This document shows, piece by piece, positions 55,577 through 64,000 of a DNA stretch of 64,000 nucleotides; position 1 is the stretch's first letter; each line of letters opens with the position of its first letter. This DNA is from Tremella fuciformis (taxonomy: Eukaryota > Basidiomycota > Tremellomycetes > Tremellales > Tremellaceae). The notes beneath the pieces were generated by a model, which saw only the letters and a program-made list of their open reading frames with translations, made no database searches and was not told the origin of the DNA. Location: contig CP136491.1 of the NCBI GenBank assembly GCA_032768795.1, positions 372,001-436,000 on the forward strand. Reading direction: 5' to 3'. The translations under genes were made by a program, and so were the position numbers.

Positions 55577-58393
55577 ATGTCAACAACACCTTGCCCCAGC
55601 ACCTTCTTCATCGATGACACCCTTCCCAAAGAAGACACCCCTCTCCGAGACATCAACTCTCTCTCTCCGGACTCTGAAGACGACTCCGATGAGGAGATCG
55701 ACATTGAGGACGACATTTCCCGCCTCGGCGACAATTCTCAGTCAGACCGAGACTTGAGTGATCTCGAGGACGACCTCTTCGATCAGCCTACACATGCTCG
55801 ACAGCCCACCCTGGCTCATCCTCCTCTACCCTTTGAGCCCCAGCCCTCACTCTCGACAAGCCAGCGACACACCCAACAGCTTGCCTTAGCTGCCGACTTC
55901 TGTGCGGTCACTGCCAGAAGCTCTGTGGGGACCGGTCGATGCCTGATGACATGTGTCCGAGGCGGTCGAGGGGGTCACCATCATTCCTCTCTTGGTGCGG
56001 GCGAGCGGGCGGGCAACAGTCATACATCGAAGTGTGACTGCCAGTGGGCTGTCTTGTGGCGTCGCGAGACCATCGAGCATGCGCATCGGGCCGGCAGGAC
56101 CAAAGACGATCGCCTGTGGTTCCCTTACATCATCGACAACACCCATAACCACGAGCCCCAGCGTGGTGCGGACATCGCCTACCTCCGTCGAATGAGTCGC
56201 ACACCCGAGATCAATGCAGCGATCCACCGGCACATCTCCGCTCGGCTAGAGGTCACTCAGATCGTCCGCCTCATCCAGACCGAGTTTCCCGCCGCCCTCG
56301 TCACCCGAAGCGATGTTCACAACATCCGCCATCATTACGAGGCCTCCCTTTGAGCTGGTAGAAGTGCGACCGAGGCCGCCGTCCGCAGTCTTGAGGAGAA
56401 CGGCGACCTCTTCAAGGCCTGGAAGAATGAGGCCGGGGAGCTCTGCGGACTGGTCTTCACCACCCCCTCATCCCGTGCGATGACACACATGTACCCGACA
56501 GTCCTCTTTGTAGATTGTACCTTCCGGACGAACCGTTACCGCCTCCCCATGCTCCATATCTGCGGGTTCACCGCCACCAACCAGACCTACACCGCCGCCG
56601 TCGGCTTCCTGTCGCGCGGGGCCGAGCAGTGGTATGATCTCGCCATTGCCGCCTTCCTCGAGCTCATTGGGATCGACAAGACGGACATCAAGGTCATCAT
56701 TACCGATCGCGAGGACGCCCTCACCAATGCCATCGATTGCCTCTTACCTCATGTCAAACGCCTGTCATGTCGCTGGCACCTGCGAGAGAACATCAAGCTG
56801 TCCGCCAAGCCCTGCTTTGCCGACCTCGAGGCCTGGAAGGAGAAGCTTTCGGCCTATGGCAACTTCTGGTTGGCCAACATCGCCAATGCTCCCTCTCAGG
56901 ACGCCCTCAACGACGGCCTTGCGGCCCTGCGGGCTAAATGGGGAGGCGGGCGGTATGACGGGGCCAATGCGTACATTCAGACGATGGTGGACGACATCAA
57001 GGAGCTCTTCGTTGCTGCCTACATCGACCTTCATCCCCATCTCGGTCAGACCTCGAATTCTCGACTTGAGGGTGCTCATCGCGCATTCAAGAGGGAACTC
57101 CGAGGCGCTCATAACGACCTCTATCGATTGCTCGATCACGCCAGAATGTTCATGTCTGAACAGGTCAGCTCGATCCTGGAGCGGACAGGTCGACAACGCC
57201 TTCGACGTCAAAGCCGCCTGCTGCGCACCTTCGACAAGGTACGGCAACGAGTATCCAGGACCGCTCTGGCCCTTATGACAGCCCAATACCAGCGAGCCAA
57301 AGCTTGGGAGGCGGATCCCGACAGCAAGCCCCCATGCACAGGCCACTTCTATAGGTCTTACGGTCTTCCGTGCGCCCATCACTTCGCAGGCAACATGGAC
57401 CGCCTTATATCTATCAAAGCGGTCGATCGCCATTGGCGGCTGTTGAATCCGACCATTTGGGACGAGACAGTGGCTGGCATCGACACTGCAGTAGGCGTTC
57501 CCGAAGGGACTGTGGGCGTCCATCAGCTCTCAGGACCCGAATGGGAGATCGATAACGACACCAATGTCATTCGCGACCCGCATCTACGGCAGAATCGCTT
57601 CCGAGCAGAACGCAGAGCAGCTGCAGCGGCCGCAGTGGCCGAGGAATTGTTCTCTGACACCCAAGTGCCTCTCACCACCACTCCACCGGTCACCCAGCCC
57701 ATCCATGATGATCCCCTCCCTGCCGACAGCCCTGCCAGCACCCCTGTCGACACCCAAATGTTCGAGGATCGTCCCGTCCGAGATCGCAGTCCCAGGAGAG
57801 GGGAAAGGAGCACAGCGACCCAGGTCATAGCCGACATCGACAGCAACACAGGCCGACTACATACCCGAGCAGAGAAGCAGCTGGGAAAGAGGAAATCGAG
57901 GCGGCAATGCTGCTTCTGTCGCAAGCGACATCAGCCCAAGAACTGTTCCACCGGCCGGGAACTCATGACACGCGATAGGGACGCCTGGACCGTGCGCTGC
58001 GAGGCCTGGGAGGCTGGCGAGGACGCTCAAGCCGATGACGAGCAGAGCGACACTCGAAAGCGACTTGTCAGCCTCGAATCGACACTTCAGAGGTTCATGG
58101 AGACAATGACGGCCAGGGAGACCGACAGGACAGCGATGGAGATGGAGACAGTGACAACCAGGGCTAGGATGGTGTCGAGCAGCTCTTGGATGGGGAGCAC
58201 AGGGCCATGGATGGCGAGCACAGGTCATCGGGGACGGCCTGTGAGTGACCGCCACATTCCTCTGACCGCCACAGCCTGGCGGGTGCTTGAAGCTGATTGG
58301 CTAGGCTGCGACACCGGCAATGTGCTCTTATGGGCTGAATCCGAGCTTCCACTCTGTCAGGAACGGCAACATCGCCACCCATGTCCCCTATGA
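55577..58393 (+). pseudogene. MULE transposase (FAR1-like), interrupted by one in-frame TGA
   Basis: One frame runs 939 codons but has TGA at 56351-56353 (codon 259); the two halves are otherwise continuous. The N-terminal part has an acidic head and a FAR1-type zinc region (KCDCQWAV, FPYIIDNTHNHEP). The second part has the MULE catalytic core: VLFVDCTFRTNRYRLPMLHI (first Asp), VIITDREDALTNAI (second Asp), the CRWH motif, and a RLEGAHRAFKREL segment likely to carry the Glu. A SWIM-like CTGHFYRSYGLPCAHHF follows, and a C-terminal CCFCRKRHQPKNC zinc knuckle. An intron removing the stop was sought; no donor/acceptor pair kept the frame. The protein would cut and paste the element by its TIRs, but this copy is probably inactive by itself. 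Confidence 0.88.
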
Positions 58394-59024
58394 CTCGATA
58401 CCCCCTCTATCGCACCCCCGACCATCTGGGCAGGTGTCACGGGGCCAGGCCGGTCGTCGACTGATAGGCCCTCTCACACGTGCTATCTGTTGATCTGTCT
58501 CTGTCCTCCACGAGAAGGTGTGTCCTACAGCCTCTCGTGCGTCGACAACACGGCTGCGCCGTTACCTTCTATCCATGGGACTCAATACCACGGTGCTAAG
58601 GACGGTCTACGGGTGAGGACTTGTATATATATCACCCGTGCCCTCCTCTGCACCGCCTTGGGCTTTCTCCTTGAAACACCATCGACGAGGCTCGAGCTCT
58701 AAAGTCGTCGAGGCTACTCGAGCGTCGTCGAGGCTACTCGAGGATCGACGATAGGCTCACGTGTTTGACAGGCGTGCTGGGCTGGAACGAGGCTCGTAGG
58801 CGTGCTTTGGTGATCATGGAGGCGTGGCCGACGTGACAGCAGGACAGCTACCCAGCCTTGCCGATGAGCCAATTCTATATGCACCCGGAGCCATCTCAAT
58901 TTTACCAGGGGCCTGTCCAGGGTGGGATTTAGCAGGCTACTTGTAAAACGGATGTCTATGCAGTCATATCGTGTTGAGAACAGTCCAAAGCATCCCGAGC
59001 GACTTAGCAGATGTAAGAGGTGAA

Positions 59025-59107
59025 CGGTGTTTCGGCGTTATAATTTGATTCCGTCTGTGGCACCCTGGTGCCCCTAAAACATCGCCCTGGTGCCCCTAAC
59101 AGCGGTC
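59025..59107 (-). repeat. Right terminal inverted repeat of the MULE
   Basis: 83 bp, ending GGTGCCCCTAACAGCGGTC. It is the inverted partner of 55021-55103. Confidence 0.95.
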
Positions 59108-59115
59108 ACCACCGT
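59108..59115. repeat. Target-site duplication, right copy
   Basis: ACCACCGT directly after the right TIR, identical to 55013-55020. Confidence 0.85.
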
Positions 59116-59494
59116 GGTTACTCGTCACTAGCGCCGTCCTGGGTGGCAACACGGAAAAAAGGTGCAGTACATGCTTCTCGGCGTATTCTCGTAAACGCGC
59201 TAGTGAGTGAGTGGAAGCCGCCGAGCTAAGATTCGAGATGGGATGGATGGGAGATTAGGAGGCGGCTGAGGCACCCGTCTTGCTTCTCATCACTACTATC
59301 ATCCCCTTTCCACTCCCCGTCATGGAGAACGGAGAACAGCATGCCGGCACGGCGATAAGCATGGGAGCTTGAGAAAACACGACTACTCCGACCCACGGGT
59401 GGACGGACGTCATCAGATATGTCACTGCTATCCTACAACACCCATGACGATTGTGGCGACCCTCCCCATGCTGTCCTAGGCCCCGTCGTCCAGA
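59116..59494. other. 3' region of NUF2, right of the transposon
   Basis: These 379 bp are noncoding; nothing else is visible. Confidence 0.5.
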
Positions 59495-61242
59495 CTACCG
59501 AAATTCCAGCCCCAGCGTGACGGTCATTGTATTCACGTAGTCCTCTGTGTCGTCAGTACTGTGCGACAAAGCCGACACTTCCCATGCCTCACCTGCTTGT
59601 TTCCGCATCGTCCAGTACTCCTGCAACAGATCGTTGATCTCCCCTTCGTGCGTCGCGGTGAAGGACGCCATCTCGTCCTCGAGCTCTTTGATCTGCGCCA
59701 TGATGTGGTCTTTCTCCTTTTGCCACACGCCCCGCTCCTTCTTCCGCTTGACGTATCTGCCATGAGCAACCGCATTCCCCGATAGCAAGCGAGACACGAC
59801 ATACTCTGCTTTCAGGTCGTCTATACGAGCTTTGGCACGCGTCCGCGTCTCCCGTCCTAGTTCCTGCTGCCGGCCAAGCTTCTCATTGGCAAACTGCAGC
59901 TGGCGATCGAGTTGCTACGAGTCAGTATTTGCCACAGCATCGCCTACGCGGACTTCTTCGCGAAACAGCCAGCCACAACGAGGGGTCTCACCTCAAGCTT
60001 CGAGTTGAGACTCTGCCCCTCGATCGTCTTCCCTTCTAGCTTGGCCTGCAGCATGCTTTGTGCCCGCCTCGCCTCTTCCACCTTTGCCTTCTGCCGCTCG
60101 ATCCCCTTTTCCAGGTCTATCAGTTCTTTCAGGTCGCGCTCAAGCGAGCCGAACACGTCCAGTCTGCTTTGGTGTGACCGGACTTGTTGCTGATAGCGCG
60201 CCAGTGTCGACTTTTCCTGAGCCACCTCGTGTGTCATCTGGGAGATGTTGCGCTTGATCCGATCGGGCGACTGGACCAGGCGACTGCGGGCCGAGTTGGT
60301 CTGATTCTGCAAAGAGGACAACTCGTGTACCTTGCTCGACTACCCATGAGCCAACACCACCGTCGGAGGTGGTCCACATACGGCCTGATCCATGACCCCC
60401 TGTCTCTCCTTTTTCAGATCCTCCACCTCGTGCGCAAGGGTCATTTGCTCGCTGCGCAGGGTGAACAGCTCCGTCCGCAAAGTTTCATTCCTCTGCAGTG
60501 CGGCGTCCGTCAACGGCCGGTCAGCCGCATGCTTAGCTCTGACCGTCAGCTGGAAACCGCGATAGCATCGGTGCAACTGACGTGATGTCTGCAATGTTGG
60601 AGTCGATCTGGTCCAGCTTTCTTCGCAGCTTCTGGGCTCTACGCCGTCAGCCGACCAACCGCGAGTCGGTCTCCGTACGCACTTTTCTTCCTGCTTCGAG
60701 ATCTTCCCCTGGAGGGTGAGATGGAACGCCTGTCTCTCGTCTCTGAACTTTGCAAAGTTCATGATGCCGCTCAAGGCCGTTCGGAGCCTCTGGGCGTCTG
60801 GCCGCGTGATATCCGACATGGAGAAGTTGGATATACCACAGAGTGTCGCGAGCTCTCGACTGCGTCTCAGCACGATCAAGTTCTCCCTCGCAGAGGTCGA
60901 CTCACCAGTGTCTGAAGAACATGGTGAACTGCAGAGCGTCCGCATACAGCTCCTACTCATGAGTTTCCGTGAGCACAGACCGTATTGAATGCCCACCTTG
61001 TATTCCATCATACCCATCAACGCAGCCTTGGGCCCTTCCAACAACTCCATAGGAGCACCCATAAGCGTCTCGAGAAGAGCCGCATAGATCATCTGGGCCG
61101 ATTGGGCGGTCGGCTTGGCGACATCCTCCTGCGCAACGTTGATCCCCAGTGCTCCGAGACATTCGAGGATCTCGGTAGTGCTCATCATTGGGAAACCCGC
61201 CAGATTGGCCTGAGGCGCTGGGCCTTTCCGAACTTGCGACAT
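59495..61242 (-). CDS. NUF2: NUF2, Ndc80 kinetochore complex subunit
   Basis: Eight exons: 61242-60997, 60952-60906, 60859-60683, 60638-60582, 60538-60382, 60339-59992, 59914-59593 and 59544-59495, giving 467 aa, normal for Nuf2. The N-terminal calponin-homology domain reads [20 protein letters not shown] then [12 protein letters not shown], and continues with [16 protein letters not shown] and [20 protein letters not shown]. The remaining ~330 residues are coiled coil ([40 protein letters not shown]). Nuf2 pairs with Ndc80 to bind spindle microtubules at the kinetochore. The final exon is short (16 codons). The gene is divergent from YCG1, sharing a 273-bp promoter. Confidence 0.93.
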
Positions 61243-61515
61243 GTCGTCGACACCGTTTTTTCACTCGTGCTTCGGCTGCTTGCCGTCCTCCTATGTATGC
61301 TTGTAGCGATGACTTCGTGAGGAGCAAGATGCCATGAATGCGTTCTGGTTGTTTGGGCGGCAAAAGATCAACGACTGACGCGTCAATTACGTAATCTACA
61401 AAATCAGTCGCGTGAAATCAACAAGCTGTCTCGACTGTGGCCATCGCATGCCATCTTGCAGATGACACTTGCGTATACGTAGATCTGCCGCTCCGAAGTA
61501 TACTCGCCCTCCGTC
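61243..61515. promoter_or_regulatory. Shared divergent promoter of NUF2 and YCG1 with an MCB-type site
   Basis: These 273 bp contain an exact ACGCGT hexamer (61378-61383, in TGACGCGTCA) and, 25 bp further, TCGCGTGAAA. ACGCGT is the MluI cell-cycle box bound by MBF in ascomycetes. Use in this organism is inferred. Confidence 0.6.
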
Positions 61516-64000
61516 ATGGTAGCCGCTCGCTCGAGAGCCCTCTCGCTTTCCTACCTCGAGGCGCTCCCGTCGACCATCCCACCGATATTCGAGCAGGTCC
61601 AACATACGACGGCGAATCATCGCAAGAACGTTGTCGCACTTCGCAAGATTCAAGATGCTGCAGCTTCGCTCACTGAGTCAACGCCGAAGGGCACCAAACT
61701 CATTGGCGAGAAGGCTTTCAATGCGGTCTTCGTCGACATGGTGAACAGAGTCTTGGGAGTCAAGAAAGGCGTAGCGGTTGCCGACCGGGTAATCAAGTTT
61801 GTCGCCAGCTATGTGGCGTACACCACAGAGCAAGGTAAGCAAGCAGCCCTCTCATGTGCATTCGGTGCTGATGTGAAAGACCTGGCAAACAGGCCTGAGG
61901 GAGAGGAAGATGTCGATACTGCTTCCACTCGCTTCGTCGTCAAACTTCTCAAACACCTTCTGTCCGGTATGGAGGCGAAAGACAAGAACGTCAGATACAG
62001 AGTGACGCTTCTCGCCGTCAACATGATCAACGGACTGGGAGAGATGGAGTGAGTCTCACGGCTCGATGCAGGCAATCTGAGCTCATGCGTCAGCGACGAT
62101 CTGTACGTCCTGCTTCGCGAGAGTTTGCTAGATCGAGCGAGAGACAAGGAATCTGCCGTACGGGTTCAAGCGGCCCTCGGCCTGGCCAAATTGCAGAGCG
62201 GAGAGGACGAAGAAGACCTGGACGAAGGTCAAGAATCCCTCATGGACGTCCTCCTCGAGCTGCTGAGATACGATCCCGCAGCGTAGGTCGCAACAGGACT
62301 TGCGATGACCGAGCTAAGTTATGACAGGGAAGTCCGACGAGCGGCGCTTTACAACCTTCCGCGTACGCCAGCACTACTTCCTCATATCATTGCCCGCACA
62401 CGCGATGTCGACCCGATGCTTCGCAAAGCCGTTTTCGCGGGCTCGCTCTCCGCGATCGGACTGCCGGACGCTCGGGCACTAAGCATTGCGCAACGAGAAG
62501 AGGTCGTGCGAAACGGCTTGGGCGACCGGGAGCCAGGTGTACGCAAAGCGGCCGCCAGTATGTTGGGAGGCTGGGTCGACCACTGTGGCGGTGATCTGCT
62601 AGAGGTAGGTGAATGGTCACGAGTATGGAGGGATCTAAATTACCAGTTCTTGTCGCGCTTCGACGTCGTCTCTAGTGAAGTGGCCGAAGAAGCTCTCGTC
62701 TCCGTCTTCGTTACCCGTCCAGAGGTGTTCGCAGGTGTTGAATTCAGCGGTAAGCTGCCAAGGGCGTGACAATGTTCGCTGACATGAAAGATGAGTATTG
62801 GGCTTCGTTGAACCCCGAAAAGGCGTTTCTCGCGCGTATCTTCGTTGAACACTGCATCTCGGAAAAAGATGAGGCTCGACTAGAAGACACGCTACCCGTA
62901 GTGACCGCTCTCGCCTTCCGCATCCAGGATGAGTACAATAAACTGGTCGGAGCGGTCAACGGGGAGGGCGAGGACGCGACAGAGCAGGCATTCATTGTTG
63001 GCGAATTGTTGCGGCTCGCCGTCAGTCTCGACTATTCGGACGAAATCGGTCGAAGAAAGATGTTCCAGCTTGCTCGTTTGTTTGATGATGCGCTACTGCC
63101 CATTGAGAGGACTGACCGCCAGGGGAGATGCTATCGCAGTCAAACCTGCCAGAACAGCTCATTCCGAAGTGCATTGATGTGCTGAGCAAGATCGCCGACG
63201 GAGAACGCGACCTCATTCGAGTCGTGGTGGATGTCGTCACCGAGCTCAGGGAGGGCGACGGCGACGAGGAGCAGCTCGAGCCCCCCACCCCAAGCTCGTC
63301 ATCCGTCATGGAGACACCGCGACCGAAACCTATCGCGCCACGATTCAACCTTGATGACCCTGAAGAGCGAATGCAAGCGGCACTCATCGACCTGCGATGC
63401 CTGCTCATCTGCATCAGTCTGTTGGAGAGGGTCAACTCGGTTTGTTGGATTGACAGACGCACGTCCGCCAGAGCTTATCGACAGACTTTGCAGGACAACT
63501 CGGTATTCCATGGTCTGCTTCCTGATCTCATAATTCCCGCAGTCCGCAACAAGGAGGAACCCGCTCTTCGAGATCAGGGGTTGATCTGTCTGGGATTGTG
63601 CTGCATGATTGATTCGGTGCGTCAAGAAGCAAGAGACGCGAGAAACAGCTGATGAGGTGGTAGAAAATGGCAGCAAACTCGTTCGGCCTCTTCGTACAAC
63701 AGCTAGCAGCTGCCGACGATCAACTGAAGGTCAAGATCGTCCAGATCGTGTTTGACCTCTTCATGGTACAGGACATTCAGGACTTGGTATCGAAGACTAT
63801 GCCTGTTGGTCACAACCTACTCCGCTTACAAACAAGGACTGATTTGCAGGTCGATCAAGTCAACGAGCTTGTCCGCCACATGCTCGCGCAAGATGCCCCA
63901 GAGGTCCAGGCAGCTGCATGTGAGGGAGCAGCCAAGCTCATGCTTGCCGGCATGATTTCTGAGGAATCTGTACGTGTAGTCCAGGATGGACTGGCATCAG
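61516..64000 (+). CDS. YCG1: YCG1 / CAP-G, condensin subunit 3 (3' end outside the window)
   Basis: Visible exons: 61516-61834, 61880-62048, 62094-62282, 62328-62604, 62647-62749, 62791-63075, 63123-63439, 63485-63616, 63664-63786 and 63850->64000. The HEAT-repeat protein is the Ycg1/CAP-G subunit of condensin, which grips DNA through the kleisin. Typical blocks are IFEQVQHTTANHRKNVVALR, DKNVRYRVTLLAVNMINGL, ESAVRVQAALGLAKLQ, EVRRAALYNLP, FLSRFDVVSSEVAEEALVS, LPEQLIPKCIDVLSKIADGE, and VFHGLLPDLIIPAVRNKEEP followed by LRDQGLICLGLCCMID. Introns at 62605-62646 and 63440-63484 are multiples of three without stops; I removed them because the flanks then match the family better. A later intron may start at 63970. 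About half the protein is missing. Confidence 0.9.

Larger units (their letters stand above)
55021..59107 (+). mobile_element. Complete Mutator-like (MULE) DNA transposon, 4.09 kb
   Basis: The element is bounded by 83-bp terminal inverted repeats (55021-55103 and 59025-59107) that differ at four positions, and by an 8-9 bp direct repeat of the target. It carries one transposase gene on the plus strand. The TIR length, the size of the duplication and the transposase type all fit the Mutator superfamily. It sits in the convergent space between the 52648 gene and NUF2. Near-identical ends and an exact target duplication point to a recent insertion. Between the transposase stop and the right TIR (58394-59024) there is no second gene, only a short direct repeat near 58704-58743. 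Confidence 0.93.

Noticed and set aside
56351..56353. TGA read as selenocysteine or removed by an intron in the transposase
   Set aside because: No GT-AG pair around it keeps the downstream frame, and transposases of this type are not selenoproteins. A nonsense mutation is simpler.
58394..59024. Second gene inside the transposon
   Set aside because: Only short frames exist; the sequence carries a small direct repeat and leads into the right inverted repeat.

Overview
The window is nuclear DNA of a fungus, most likely a basidiomycete yeast or yeast-like species (Tremellomycetes fits best). The evidence is dense GC-rich coding on both strands and genes cut by many very short introns. About 117 introns were placed by eye, mostly 38-50 nt, with a CTRAY branch site a few bases before the 3' AG. 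The gene set also fits: PAT1, a WW-MyTH4-RhoGAP protein, a Hos3-type deacetylase, a Rsc4-like double bromodomain protein, DES1, CDC7, NUF2 and YCG1. There is no prokaryotic signature (no operons, no Shine-Dalgarno sites). For every complete multi-exon gene the exon lengths were summed and checked to be a multiple of three; start codons and a few introns remain inferred.

Layout. 1-1783: end of a single-pass membrane protein gene. 1902-3031 (-): dienelactone hydrolase. 3285-6186 (+): PAT1. 6363-8707 (-): membrane protein with a glycosylated ectodomain. 9022-12283 (-): RhoGAP. 12886-13265 (+): TFB5. 13361-16194 (-): HOS3-like deacetylase. 16557-18986 (+): RSC4-like. 19225-20541 (+): GET4. 20726-21873 (-): RPL7. 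22209-22708 (+): RPP1. 23030-23547 (-): sulfiredoxin. 23819-25676 (-): unknown. 27148-29804 (-): PPR protein. 30021-31040 (-): PEX39-like. 34737-37904 (+): unknown Ser-rich protein. 38223-39711 (-): DES1. 40153-42820 (-): CDC7. 43185-44899 (+): cystathionine beta-synthase. 44999-47231 (-): GNL1-type GTPase. 47787-49222 (+): mitochondrial carrier. 52648-54516 (+): unknown. 55021-59107: a complete Mutator-like transposon. 59495-61242 (-): NUF2. 61516->64000 (+): condensin YCG1, cut by the window end.

The genes are mostly housekeeping and do not form one pathway. Several are head-to-head pairs with short shared promoters: HOS3/RSC4, RPL7/RPP1, CDC7/CYS4, GNL1/carrier and NUF2/YCG1. The last pair joins two mitotic chromosome genes over 273 bp that contain an exact ACGCGT (MCB) site.

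The most notable finds are: the Mutator-like element, with 83-bp terminal inverted repeats, an 8-9 bp target-site duplication and a transposase broken by one in-frame TGA; two probable GC-AG introns; several coding micro-exons of 9-18 nt and an exon whose only coding part is the ATG; a candidate PEX39-like peroxisomal import factor; and three unusually long gene-free stretches, each upstream of an orphan gene.
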